Assembly: GCA_902786595.1 (NCBI GenBank)
Contig: CADADB010000006.1
Location: 1-64,000, forward strand
Direction: 5' to 3'
Length of the DNA stretch: 64,000 nucleotides
Source: an uncultured Bacteroidota bacterium
Lineage (GTDB): Bacteria; Bacteroidota; Bacteroidia; Bacteroidales; WCHB1-69
The position numbers and the translations under genes were made by a program. Positions 1-7,392 of the stretch are shown one piece after another. The notes under the pieces are model-generated. The model worked only from the letters and a program-made list of their open reading frames with translations. It was not told the DNA's origin and did not search any database. Position 1 is the stretch's first letter; every line of letters starts with the position of its first letter.

Positions 1-226
1 CCACATGATAGGAAGTGTATGGATTTTCAATATATCCCGTGCAATACGTTTGCCCTAACACATATATGATGGCACTATCCAAAGACTGACCTGGATAATT
101 GTATTCATTCCGAGCTCCTAAAATACCGTCCGTAAACCAGAACTCCTTGCCTTCATTTTGGGCGGAAAGATTCCAGCTTAGGACAAAACAACCATACAAT
201 AGAATAATACGACGGAGGTGTCTCAT
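1..226 (-). CDS. N-terminus of a secreted IgGFc-binding-like surface protein (partial)
   Basis: Reading leftward from an ATG at 226, the frame stays open to the window edge, so only about 75 residues are visible. It begins MRHLRRIILLYGCFVLSWNLSAQ, a signal peptide ending in Ser-Ala-Gln, followed by NEGKEFWFTDG. A short mature N-terminus of the type GKEFW is characteristic of Bacteroidota secreted proteins with an IgGFc-binding-like N-terminal domain, which are often type IX secretion cargo. A -7 box lies about 90 bases upstream. The domain call rests on this short motif only; that the protein is secreted is better supported than the family. Confidence 0.5.
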   Translation of the reverse strand, partial: MRHLRRIILLYGCFVLSWNLSAQNEGKEFWFTDGILGARNEYNYPGQSLDSAIIYVLGQTYCTGYIENPYTSYHV

Positions 227-315
227 AACAGGTTATATTAGCACTAACTTTTTAGTCACACGATTGCCAGATTCATCTGTGGCTTCTTCATATCGCGACG
301 GTTTTTATTGTTGTG

Positions 316-324
316 GCAAAAATA
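316..324 (-). promoter_or_regulatory. -7 promoter box TATTTTTGC for the leftward surface-protein gene
   Basis: On the minus strand the sequence reads TATTTTTGC, matching the Bacteroidota sigma-ABfr -7 consensus TAnnTTTG. It lies about 90 bases ahead of the start at 226. No well-spaced TTG -33 element is evident. Confidence 0.5.
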
Positions 325-426
325 CAAAATTTCAGGTTTCAAGTTTCACACCTCACTTTGACACAATAAAATTGTGCATCTCACGTTATTCGTTCCGATT
401 TATAAACATTCAAAATTATCAAGGTT

Positions 427-1164
427 ATGAAAAACAGATGGGTTCCTATCGCGATTATCGCCAGCATCGGGTTGTTTTTGGCCGCTATAGCCGTGGGCGT
501 GGCCTTTTATCAAACCAAAAAGCCGCAGAAGACGGTCTCCATTGTCGGTTTGGCGGAAAAGGACTTTACCTCAGATCTCATCGTCTGGGAGTTCAATTAT
601 TCGGCCAAGGATATGGATATGAAACAGGCCTACGCCAAACTGAAGGAGCAGAATGAAATCGTGAAAGCTTACCTCAAAAAAGCGAACATTCCGGATAAAG
701 AGATTGATTTTAAGAAAATTACAACATCCCCTACCTATAACAACTATTATGATGATAATGGTCACTGGCGGGAAAACTTCACAGGATATGCGGCCAAACA
801 GGTGGTGCGCATTGAGTCCCGCGACATTGAGAAAATAGAGGCGCTCACCCGCGACATTGCTGAATTGTACGATCAGAACATCATGATCAACAACAACAAT
901 CCGGAGTACTATTACACGAAGCTGTCGGATTTGAAAATCCAGATGTTGGCAGAGGCCTCGCAAGATGCGAAAAACCGTGCCGAAACCATTACCAAGAATG
1001 CCGGTGCTAAGTTAGGCGACCTTAAGAGCGCCAACATGGGCGTGTTCCAGATCACCAAGCCCAACTCTTCCGAGGAAGATTACACCTGGGGCGGCGCCTT
1101 CAACACTTCTTCCAAGGAGAAACGCGCCAGCATCAACATGCGGTTGACCTATTATGTAAAATAG
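427..1164 (+). CDS. SIMPL domain (DUF541, YggE-like) envelope protein
   Basis: This 245-residue protein has one N-terminal hydrophobic helix at about residues 7-27, then a periplasmic domain. The VSIVGLAEKDFTSDL segment followed by an alternating helix/strand region with AKNRAETITKNAGAKLGDL is typical of SIMPL/YggE proteins. Members have been linked to oxidative-stress tolerance, but no catalytic activity is known. Length is normal for the family. It stands alone, facing the hpf operon across a shared terminator. The ATG at 427 is chosen because it places the membrane helix directly at the N-terminus. Confidence 0.8.
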   Translation: MKNRWVPIAIIASIGLFLAAIAVGVAFYQTKKPQKTVSIVGLAEKDFTSDLIVWEFNYSAKDMDMKQAYAKLKEQNEIVKAYLKKANIPDKEIDFKKITTSPTYNNYYDDNGHWRENFTGYAAKQVVRIESRDIEKIEALTRDIAELYDQNIMINNNNPEYYYTKLSDLKIQMLAEASQDAKNRAETITKNAGAKLGDLKSANMGVFQITKPNSSEEDYTWGGAFNTSSKEKRASINMRLTYYVK

Positions 1165-1165
1165 G

Positions 1166-1206
1166 CAATAGGCAAGAGGCAACTGGCAATAGGCAACAGG
1201 CAAAAG
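1166..1206. repeat. Degenerate short tandem repeat (AGGCAAnn units)
   Basis: Directly after the SIMPL stop codon, about five copies of a 7-9 bp unit AGGCAA(T/G/C) follow one another. The repeat abuts the terminator hairpin. Confidence 0.7.
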
Positions 1207-1207
1207 A

Positions 1208-1240
1208 AAAAGCCCCGCTGAGATTTTCGGCGGGGCTTTT
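1208..1240. terminator. Bidirectional intrinsic terminator between the SIMPL gene and hpf
   Basis: The arms AAAAGCCCCGC (1208-1218) and GCGGGGCTTTT (1230-1240) pair perfectly, with A and T tracts on the two outer sides. It can therefore end transcription of the rightward SIMPL gene and the leftward hpf operon. Confidence 0.85.
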
Positions 1241-1259
1241 AAATATAAGCAGAGATGAA

Positions 1260-1595
1260 TTATTCCTTCTCCTCGAAGGAAATCTCCCCATCAGGTCTTT
1301 TGTTCTGAAATTTATCCTTGGTTTTCTGCAGTTGCTTTTTGAGCGCATCAATAGCGAGGTCGGTGGCCTCCTCGAAGGACTTGGCCGTCTTGCCGGCGCG
1401 GGCGTCGTTGCCGCGGATGTTCATGCGAATGTCAACGGTCTTGTTCTCCGGCGCTTCGGTGTTCTCCAACTTCAATGCAACCTCGGCACCCATGATGCCG
1501 TCGTGCAGCTTGTTGAGTTTCTCCACCTTCTCGGTGATAAAAGTTTCCAGTTTCTGATCCGCTTTGAAGTGTACGGAATTGATGTTAATTTTCAT
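1260..1595 (-). CDS. hpf: Ribosome hibernation promoting factor, short form (HPF/RaiA family)
   Basis: The 111-residue protein opens MKININSVHFKADQKLETFI and contains the beta-alpha-beta-beta-beta-alpha pattern and charged C-terminus of HPF/RaiA, which binds the 30S decoding region in stationary phase. It lacks the C-terminal dimerisation domain of long HPF. It lies 24 bases downstream of a tyrosine recombinase, itself downstream of rpsU; this order is conserved in Bacteroidales and suggests cotranscription. It ends just before a strong terminator. Confidence 0.9.
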   Translation of the reverse strand: MKININSVHFKADQKLETFITEKVEKLNKLHDGIMGAEVALKLENTEAPENKTVDIRMNIRGNDARAGKTAKSFEEATDLAIDALKKQLQKTKDKFQNKRPDGEISFEEKE

Positions 1596-1619
1596 AAAAA
1601 CCTCCTTTTTGTTTATGAA

Positions 1620-2510
1620 TTATGCTCTTGGGTGAGCTTGATTGTATATCGATTTGAGTTGCTCAATGGAGTTGTGCGTATATACTTGCGTGGCCGCCAG
1701 ACTGCTGTGACCCAGAATGGTCTTGATGGCATTCAGGTCCGCACCCTTGTTGAGCAGATGAGTGGCGAAAGTGTGCCGGATCACGTGCGGACTGCGTTTG
1801 TCGATAGTGGTCACCATATCCAAGTATTTTCGAACAATTCGATAGACAGCTTTCGCGTAAAGCTGCTTTCCTTTTTCGGTGACAAAGATATAATTATTTT
1901 CGGTAACTCCGCAAAATTTTTTTTCCAAGTTTTCCAAGTACATTGTCAATAACTCTTCCATCTTTTTTCCAAACGGGATGACCCTTTCCTTATTGCGTTT
2001 CCCCAAAACTTTTATTGTATTGTCTTGAAAATGAATGTCTTGTTTTTTAATATTCAGCAGTTCGGAGAGACGCATGCCGGTGGCGTAGAAGAGTTCGAGG
2101 ATGGTGCGGTCGCGCAAACCCTCGAACGTTTCCTCAAACGGAATGTCGGAGAAAAGATGCTCCATATCCTTCTGCTCCACATATTGAGGCAGCTTTTTTG
2201 GGATTTTCGGGGCATGGATGGTGAGGGTCGGATTGACTGTTAATTCCTTGATTTTTAATTTGTAACGATAGAATGCCCGCACCGCACTGATCTTCCGGTT
2301 CACCGATTTTGCCTGCAACGATTCGTCCTCCAGCAGGGAAATAATCCAAGCGCGTATATCATCAGTATGAACATCCGACAGTTGATTAATCTCCAATTTC
2401 TCTTCCAAGTAGCTGAAAAATTGCGACAAATCATGCTCATACGCAGTCACCGTGTGCGGCGACACCCGCTTCTCGTATTTCAAATAGTCGATGAAATCCT
2501 GGAATTGCAT
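1620..2510 (-). CDS. xerC: Tyrosine site-specific recombinase, XerC/XerD type
   Basis: This 296-residue protein has the N-terminal SAM-like core-binding domain (residues about 1-85) and a catalytic domain with all active residues visible: Arg147, Lys171, His242, Arg245, His268 and nucleophile Tyr277. Xer recombinases resolve chromosome dimers at dif. Length, the absence of extra domains and the rpsU-hpf context indicate a housekeeping Xer rather than a phage or transposon integrase. Whether it is the XerC or XerD partner cannot be settled here, so the symbol is provisional. Confidence 0.88.
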   Translation of the reverse strand: MQFQDFIDYLKYEKRVSPHTVTAYEHDLSQFFSYLEEKLEINQLSDVHTDDIRAWIISLLEDESLQAKSVNRKISAVRAFYRYKLKIKELTVNPTLTIHAPKIPKKLPQYVEQKDMEHLFSDIPFEETFEGLRDRTILELFYATGMRLSELLNIKKQDIHFQDNTIKVLGKRNKERVIPFGKKMEELLTMYLENLEKKFCGVTENNYIFVTEKGKQLYAKAVYRIVRKYLDMVTTIDKRSPHVIRHTFATHLLNKGADLNAIKTILGHSSLAATQVYTHNSIEQLKSIYNQAHPRA

Positions 2511-2570
2511 AGCTGTTGGCTGTTGGCTGTTAGCTTTTGGCTAATGGCTAAAAGCCAATGGCCAAAAGCA
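2511..2570. repeat. Degenerate GCTNTTGGC-type repeat with inverted arms
   Basis: Several copies of a GCTGTTGGC/GCTTTTGGC word follow each other. The 9-bp arms at 2533-2541 and 2561-2569 are perfect reverse complements, so the repeat can fold into a hairpin between rpsU and xerC. Confidence 0.7.
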
Positions 2571-2574
2571 AAAA

Positions 2575-2597
2575 AAAACAGGGTTGCGCCCTGTTTT
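2575..2597 (-). terminator. Intrinsic terminator downstream of rpsU
   Basis: The arms AAAACAGGG and CCCTGTTTT flank a 5-base loop, and on the minus strand the stem is followed by an uninterrupted T run (2571-2578). It probably attenuates read-through from rpsU into xerC-hpf. Confidence 0.8.
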
Positions 2598-2619
2598 TCG
2601 TGATTGTCAAAACCTTCCG

Positions 2620-2814
2620 TTATTCGTTCTCGGCATTGCGAAGCTGCTGAACGTAGATGGCTTTGCGCAATTGCTCCCGTCTGATGACGCTCTTTTTGGT
2701 GAATTCCTGTCTGGCGCGGATCTCTTTCTTCACACCAATCTTGTCGAATTTCTTTTTCAGTTTCTTGAGCGCTTTGTCGATGGACTCGCCTTCTTTAATG
2801 GGAACAATAATCAT
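2620..2814 (-). CDS. rpsU: 30S ribosomal protein S21
   Basis: The 64-residue basic protein begins MIIVPIKEGESIDKALKKLKKKF, the standard S21 sequence, and has the R-rich middle (VKKEIRARQEFTKKS) of bacterial S21. It is a small-subunit protein needed for initiation near the anti-Shine-Dalgarno region. It is first in the rpsU-xerC-hpf cluster, with a -7 box about 50 bases upstream and a terminator immediately after it. Confidence 0.95.
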   Translation of the reverse strand: MIIVPIKEGESIDKALKKLKKKFDKIGVKKEIRARQEFTKKSVIRREQLRKAIYVQQLRNAENE

Positions 2815-2860
2815 AAAAAATACCTCTTTCTTTAAATTGTTAATAAAAAAATTTAGCGCG

Positions 2861-2869
2861 GCAAAAATA
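2861..2869 (-). promoter_or_regulatory. -7 promoter box for rpsU
   Basis: The minus strand reads TATTTTTGC, preceded by an A-rich tract, about 47 bases ahead of the rpsU start. Confidence 0.65.
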
Positions 2870-2941
2870 CAATTTTTTTGATATGGCGGCCGTTTTATGT
2901 CACTCTGTTTTTCATTTTATGATATATATCCGAAAAAACTG

Positions 2942-2949
2942 TACTTTTG
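2942..2949 (+). promoter_or_regulatory. -7 promoter box TACTTTTG just before a GTG start
   Basis: TACTTTTG ends only five bases before the GTG at 2955, so a transcript starting at the usual distance would have almost no leader. Confidence 0.6.
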
Positions 2950-2954
2950 CCTCC

Positions 2955-3737
2955 GTGAAAAAGTTTCTCCTTATATTAGGGTTATTATTCTGTGTATCAT
3001 TTATTTACGCTCAACAGAAACGGTATGCTGCGCGGGTGTTCGACGGCATCACCTTCCAGCCGCTCGCCGGTGCCAGCGTCTATAACGTGAACACGCAGAA
3101 ATTCGCCTTTACGGACAAAAATGGACGCTTTGAGATTGACCTATCCTTGAATGACACGCTGATTATCTCCAAATCTATTTACCGGCAGCTTGTAACGGCC
3201 ATCGACAAAGATCTGTTTTACGGCTTCGAGGATTTCTTCCTTTATTATAAAGTGACCATGCTGAAAGAGGTGACCATCATCGGCATCAACCCGTCGTATG
3301 AGGGTTTTAAGAAAGATATTGTCACCTTGGAACTGCCGGAGTATTACAAACGAATAGAAGAAACGCAGCTGTCGGAATGGCAGAAAGCCAACGCCGCCTA
3401 CAAGGAAAACGGGAACATTCTTTCTCTTGGCGGTGGCGTTACGATGTCACCCATTTCATTCCTTTACGACAAGTACAGTCATAAGGGGAAGATGAACCGC
3501 TTATATAACGAGATGGTCTCCTACGAGGATGAGGTGGAGCGCATTCATCAGAAATATAACCGTGACATTGTGTCGGAACTAACTGGTTTGCAAGGAGAAG
3601 AGCTTTTAGAATTTATGATGTACTGCCGGTTTAACTATTACGATCTCGTGCGCTGGAGTGATGAACAGATCCGGGACAAGATCCGCACAAATTATTTTAA
3701 TTACCAATATGATAAAATAGCCAATGACAAACAATAA
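2955..3737 (+). CDS. Secreted protein with carboxypeptidase-regulatory-like (CarbopepD_reg_2) domain
   Basis: Starting at GTG 2955, the protein opens with a clear signal peptide (KKFLLILGLLFCVSFIYAQ) and then a beta-sandwich of the carboxypeptidase-D regulatory type (ARVFDGITFQPLAGASVYN, then TDKNGRFEI). The remaining 150 residues are charged and of unknown function. In Bacteroidota such proteins are periplasmic or outer-membrane associated. An upstream in-frame ATG at 2919 would put the promoter box inside the gene and bury the signal peptide, so GTG is preferred. The 3' end overlaps the next gene by 14 bases. Confidence 0.7.
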   Translation: MKKFLLILGLLFCVSFIYAQQKRYAARVFDGITFQPLAGASVYNVNTQKFAFTDKNGRFEIDLSLNDTLIISKSIYRQLVTAIDKDLFYGFEDFFLYYKVTMLKEVTIIGINPSYEGFKKDIVTLELPEYYKRIEETQLSEWQKANAAYKENGNILSLGGGVTMSPISFLYDKYSHKGKMNRLYNEMVSYEDEVERIHQKYNRDIVSELTGLQGEELLEFMMYCRFNYYDLVRWSDEQIRDKIRTNYFNYQYDKIANDKQ

Positions 3738-3951
3738 GGACTTCTGGAAGAAAAATCTGACATGGTGGCATATCGCCGGTATAGCCGCGGGCGTGCTGCT
3801 GTCGTTGCTTTATTGGTACAAATCCGGACAGTTTTCCGACAACTTTCTAAAAAAGAGCCCTGTTTTGATGGCCATTTGGGGCATTTTAACCGGCTATATC
3901 CTTGTCGATCTCGTGAAATCGAGCAAAAACAGGGACGATTCTAGCTGTTAG
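3724..3951 (+). CDS. Small inner-membrane protein (DUF6132-like), unknown function
   Basis: The 75-residue protein has two predicted membrane helices, around residues 15-31 (AGIAAGVLLSLLYW) and 45-64 (LMAIWGILTGYILVDLV), separated by a short polar loop, and a charged C-terminus. The layout resembles small Bacteroidota DUF6132-type proteins, but that is a weak resemblance. It overlaps the preceding gene by 14 bases, so the two are probably translationally coupled. Confidence 0.6.
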   Translation: MTNNKDFWKKNLTWWHIAGIAAGVLLSLLYWYKSGQFSDNFLKKSPVLMAIWGILTGYILVDLVKSSKNRDDSSC

Positions 3952-4044
3952 CTGTTTGCAATTGGCTATTGGCCTAATATAACCTCTTAAAAAAAGAGAA
4001 TATCCAATGAAAGCAAAAAGCTAATAGCTAATAGCCAAAAGCAA
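3947..4044. repeat. Degenerate TAGCTGTTAGC/GCTATTGGC repeat, partly inverted
   Basis: The gap between the small membrane protein and the MFS gene is filled by TAGCTGTTAGCTG and ATTGGCTATTGGC words on the left and AGCTAATAGCTAATAGCC on the right, in opposite orientation around an A/T-rich centre. Confidence 0.65.
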
Positions 4045-4052
4045 AAAAATTG

Positions 4053-4060
4053 TACTTTTG
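4053..4060 (+). promoter_or_regulatory. -7 promoter box TACTTTTG for the MFS gene
   Basis: TACTTTTGCGG follows an A-tract ending in TTG, in the same arrangement as other promoters in this window, 51 bases before the ATG at 4112. Confidence 0.65.
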
Positions 4061-4111
4061 CGGCTTCAATTATCGGAAATAATAGAATTTCAAACTAAAT
4101 AAATAAACATT

Positions 4112-5764
4112 ATGACAGAAAAACTACAAACTTTGAGAGACAGCGCGGCCATGAGATGGACAGCGTTGTTGCTGCTGGCTTTGGCCATGTTCTGTTCCTA
4201 CATTTTCATGGACATCCTTTCGCCCATCAAGGATCTGATGCAATCGACAAGAGGTTGGGATTCCACCGCTTTCGGTACGATGCAGGGTGCGGAGACGTTT
4301 CTGAACGTGTTCGTTTTCTTCCTCATCTTCGCGGGTATCATCCTCGACAAGATGGGTGTTCGTTTCACGGCTGTACTTTCCGGCACAGTGATGCTGATCG
4401 GCGGCTTGATCAAGTACTATGCTGTCACAGAGGCCTTCATGGGCAGTGGCGTGGAAGCTTGGTTCACCAACCATCTTAACTACATCCCCGGTTTCCAAGA
4501 ACTCGGCGTGGCTCCATTCTATGAGGGAATGCCCGCTTCCGCCAAAGTTGCGGCCGTCGGTTTCATGATTTTCGGTTGCGGTGTGGAAATGGCCGGTATT
4601 ACCGTTTCCCGCGGTATCGTGAAATGGTTCAAGGGTCGTGAGACGGCTTTGGCCATGGGCTCCGAGATGGCCCTCGCCCGTCTGGGTGTGGCCACCTGTA
4701 TGATCTTCTCACCCTTCTTCGCCAAGTTGGGCGGCGTGGTTGATGTTTCCCGTTCCGTGGCGTTCGGCGTGGTGCTGCTCTGTATCGCTTTGATGATGTT
4801 CATCGTCTATTTCTTCATGGACAAGAAGTTAGACGCTCAAACCGGCGAGGCCGAAGAGAAGGACGATCCGTTCAAGGTGTCCGACATTGGCAAGATCCTC
4901 TCTTCCGGCGGTTTCTGGTTGGTGGCTCTCCTCTGCGTGCTTTACTACAGCGCCATCTTCCCGTTCCAGAAATATGCCGTGAACATGCTGCAGTGCAACC
5001 TCACGCTCACGGAGGCCGACATTAACACGTTCTGGGGCGGCAGCTCTGTGACCATCATCCAATACATCATCATGTTGGCGGTGGCGGTGTGCTCTTTCAC
5101 CAGCAACTTCTCCAAGAACAAATCCGCTAAGATTGGTCTGATGGCATTGGCCGTCGTGGCGTTGATTGTCTATTGCTGGATGGGTTACATGCGCGGTACG
5201 GCCGAGACCATCTTCGCCGTGTTCCCGTTGCTCGCCGTGGCCATCACCCCGATTCTCGGTAACTATGTTGACCACAAAGGTAAAGCCGCTTCCATGTTGA
5301 TGATCGGCTCTTTGTTGCTGATTATCTGCCACTTGACCTTCGCGTTCATTCTGCCGCAGTTCAAGGGCAACGCCGCCGGCGGTGTCATTGTGGCTTACTT
5401 GACCATCCTCGTGCTCGGCGCCTCCTTCTCATTGGTGCCCGCCGCCTTGTGGCCGAGTGTCCCGAAATTGGTCGATGAGAAGATCATCGGTTCCGCATAC
5501 GCCCTGATTTTCTGGATCCAGAACATCGGTTTGTGGCTCTTCCCGCTGCTCATCGGTAAGGTTTTGGACAAGACGAACCAGGATGTCATCTCGCAGATGA
5601 ACGAAGGTTTGATCGATGCTGAAACGGCCGCCGTTTCCTACAACTACACCTGGCCGTTGGTGATGCTGGCTTGCCTCGGTGTCGCCGCTCTCATTCTCGG
5701 CATCATTTTGAAGGCCGTCGATAAGAAACAGCACCTCGGTCTTGAGGAACCGAACATCAAATAG
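4112..5764 (+). CDS. Major facilitator superfamily transporter
   Basis: The 550-residue polytopic protein has about twelve membrane helices, the loop after helix 2 carrying the MFS-type LDKMGVRF motif, and a mid-protein cytoplasmic loop (KKLDAQTGEAEEKDDPF) dividing two six-helix halves. The second half has an equivalent loop NYVDHKGKAA. Substrate cannot be told from sequence; related Bacteroidota carriers are annotated as nitrate/oxalate or sugar-phosphate type permeases. It has its own promoter and a strong terminator, so it is likely monocistronic. Confidence 0.85.
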   Translation: MTEKLQTLRDSAAMRWTALLLLALAMFCSYIFMDILSPIKDLMQSTRGWDSTAFGTMQGAETFLNVFVFFLIFAGIILDKMGVRFTAVLSGTVMLIGGLIKYYAVTEAFMGSGVEAWFTNHLNYIPGFQELGVAPFYEGMPASAKVAAVGFMIFGCGVEMAGITVSRGIVKWFKGRETALAMGSEMALARLGVATCMIFSPFFAKLGGVVDVSRSVAFGVVLLCIALMMFIVYFFMDKKLDAQTGEAEEKDDPFKVSDIGKILSSGGFWLVALLCVLYYSAIFPFQKYAVNMLQCNLTLTEADINTFWGGSSVTIIQYIIMLAVAVCSFTSNFSKNKSAKIGLMALAVVALIVYCWMGYMRGTAETIFAVFPLLAVAITPILGNYVDHKGKAASMLMIGSLLLIICHLTFAFILPQFKGNAAGGVIVAYLTILVLGASFSLVPAALWPSVPKLVDEKIIGSAYALIFWIQNIGLWLFPLLIGKVLDKTNQDVISQMNEGLIDAETAAVSYNYTWPLVMLACLGVAALILGIILKAVDKKQHLGLEEPNIK

Positions 5765-5796
5765 CTATTGGCTGTTAGCTTTTAGCTGTTGGCTTA
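5763..5796. repeat. Degenerate TAGCTATTGGCTGTTAGC repeat
   Basis: Four copies of a roughly 9-bp word (AGCTATTGG, CTGTTAGCT, TTTAGCTGT, TGGC) start at the MFS stop codon and end at the terminator. It belongs to the same word family as those at 2511 and 3947. Confidence 0.65.
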
Positions 5797-5800
5797 ATGT

Positions 5801-5838
5801 ATAAGAAAAGGCGTCGCGGTTGCGGCGCCTTTTCTTAT
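5801..5838 (+). terminator. Intrinsic terminator of the MFS gene
   Basis: Thirteen-base arms ATAAGAAAAGGCG (5801-5813) and CGCCTTTTCTTAT (5826-5838) pair perfectly, with an inner CGC/GCG extension. Confidence 0.85.
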
Positions 5839-5904
5839 GGGGGTCAAATAGTTATGAATTAAAAAAAATTTCAAGAAAAATTATTTTCCCTTTTATTATT
5901 TTTG

Positions 5905-5912
5905 TATTTTTG
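5905..5912 (+). promoter_or_regulatory. -7 promoter box for the toxin-antitoxin remnant
   Basis: TATTTTTGC lies 21 bases before the ATG at 5934 in a very T-rich stretch. Confidence 0.55.
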
Positions 5913-5933
5913 CAGCTGTAATTATAAAAAGAA

Positions 5934-6131
5934 ATGAAGAAAACAAAAAGAACAAAAAAAGAACAAAATAAAGTGGAAGAACCAGTGGCGCCGTACACTG
6001 TGAACGACCAATTTCTCCCATCGGACAGATCCTTTTCTGTAGAAGAAAACATACAGGATAAAACCTTATCTGTTGACGAATATTTTGACAAATTGGTCTC
6101 TCTAATTCACGCAGATTATGCGAATCTATGA
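5934..6131 (+). CDS. Small antitoxin-like protein preceding a broken ParE/RelE toxin
   Basis: The 65-residue ORF starts with a lysine-rich tail (MKKTKRTKKEQNK) and ends with a predicted helix (VDEYFDKLVSLIHADYANL). Its last 14 bases overlap the start of a ParE-like reading frame, the classic arrangement of type II toxin-antitoxin operons. No known antitoxin DNA-binding fold is obvious, so the role is inferred from position. The frame itself is intact even though the toxin is not. Confidence 0.6.
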   Translation: MKKTKRTKKEQNKVEEPVAPYTVNDQFLPSDRSFSVEENIQDKTLSVDEYFDKLVSLIHADYANL

Positions 6132-6427
6132 GGTAAGAATCAGTAAAGCTGCACTTCGTGATATGCAAGAATTGCGGGCTTTTTTGAAAGGTTTGATGTC
6201 GGAATAGGGGGGCTATTCGTTATGCTAATACCATGCGAGATGAAATTTAGTCACTTTCTGTTAATGCAGATTGTGTTTCTCGCACAAATTCTAAAACCTT
6301 ATTGTTAATACATCCTAATGCTCGACGACTGGTATCACATAATCGCCGATGGATATATGTGTATCACATTGAAGAGAACGTTGTGATTGTGGATAGAATC
6401 CTCCCTGCAAAAATGAATAAAGGGTAA
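6118..6427 (+). pseudogene. ParE/RelE-family toxin, inactivated by frameshift and nonsense
   Basis: From ATG 6118 the frame reads MRIYEVRISKAALRDMQELRAFLKGLMSE and then stops at 6205. The reading continues in the +2 frame after a run of six G: IRYANTMRDEI, a TAG, SLSVNADC, then HPNARRLVSHNRRWIYVYHIE and VVIVDRILPAKMNKG ending at 6427. This is the full layout of a ParE/RelE toxin of about 100 residues, including the C-terminal R-R-W-x-Y-x-Y-x-I and VDRILP strands. One frameshift in the G run and one in-frame TAG (about 6251-6253) break it. Confidence 0.75.
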
Positions 6428-6456
6428 AGATCAAATGTTTACGACAAATTACGTTT

Positions 6457-7392
6457 TTATCTAATATTATCAATAAACGGCGACAGCACCATTTTCCAAA
6501 ACCGGTTCTTGAATTGCCGTACAAACGGGATGGTGTAGCGTTTGCCATCGAATCCTTGGTATAATCTCGCTACATTCGGATTGGAGGATCCGTTGAAGTC
6601 GAGATAAAGGTCTGATTCCGCGTGGTCGCGGATGTAGGCGTCGAGCAGAAGGAACATAGGTTTGCAGGCTGACAGCTGGTTGTTGCGGCCGGAGAACCAG
6701 AACCAGCGGCGTTTGCCGTCCTTCACGAACAGAGCGCCAGCTGCCAATTTGTCATCGCTTGTCCGCACGCCATAAACTTCTAAGAGATTGTGTTCCAGCA
6801 AATAATCAGCTACTTGCTGTAATCTTGCGTAATCGTTTTCCCGGAAATGTACCGCTTCTTCCGAACCCTTGTTTGTTCGGAAAAGAGCGATAATGTCCGC
6901 TATTTTCTCCTCCTGCACTGTAACCCGGCTTTGCAGTTTCTGTGCCGCCTTGATGTTCCGCTTCGTGTTCTCATGGAATTGGCTATAAAGCTCAGTATAA
7001 GCAATATGCAACGAAAGCGAATGTGAAACGAACTCGTGTTTCCAATGTCCTGATTCTGTTTTTTCATTCATCAGCACATCGGCCAAAACGTAATGTCTGG
7101 AAATCTCATGCAGGAAATCTGCCGTTTTTTGAGGCGTGATTTCATGTTCTGAGAAAATGCCCATCTGTGGAAGAAAGAAGGGCGTGTAAACATATTTTAA
7201 CACTCCTTTTTTTCGGGTTGGAAGAGGCATCACAGCCTTATAGTCGTCATCGACCAAAGCGTTCCATATACCGTTGTCCGTGAGTAAATTTAACAGTTCG
7301 TATTCAGCCAATACATTAGGAGACAAACTGTTGCGAACAGCTTGGTTCCATTTTTCGGGGTCAATTTCAGAATGTTGCAGGAAACGGATCAT
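6457..7392 (-). CDS. GNAT/FemAB-like acyltransferase-fold protein
   Basis: This 311-residue soluble protein has the two-GNAT-domain look of FemAB/FemX-type enzymes: an N-terminal half with the VLKYVYTPFFLPQMGIF strand, a central YSQFHENTKRNIKAAQKL helix, and a C-terminal GNAT core with AAGALFVKDGKRRWFWFSG and YLDFNGSSNPNVARLYQGFDG. FemAB enzymes add amino acids to peptidoglycan stems; whether this one does is unknown. Its start overlaps the gpsA stop codon by one base (TAATG), so the two are coupled. Confidence 0.65.
   Translation of the reverse strand: MIRFLQHSEIDPEKWNQAVRNSLSPNVLAEYELLNLLTDNGIWNALVDDDYKAVMPLPTRKKGVLKYVYTPFFLPQMGIFSEHEITPQKTADFLHEISRHYVLADVLMNEKTESGHWKHEFVSHSLSLHIAYTELYSQFHENTKRNIKAAQKLQSRVTVQEEKIADIIALFRTNKGSEEAVHFRENDYARLQQVADYLLEHNLLEVYGVRTSDDKLAAGALFVKDGKRRWFWFSGRNNQLSACKPMFLLLDAYIRDHAESDLYLDFNGSSNPNVARLYQGFDGKRYTIPFVRQFKNRFWKMVLSPFIDNIR

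Noticed and set aside
99-656. A 185-codon frame overlapping the SIMPL gene
   Set aside because: It is an alternative frame of the SIMPL gene plus its leader; the SIMPL frame has clear family motifs.
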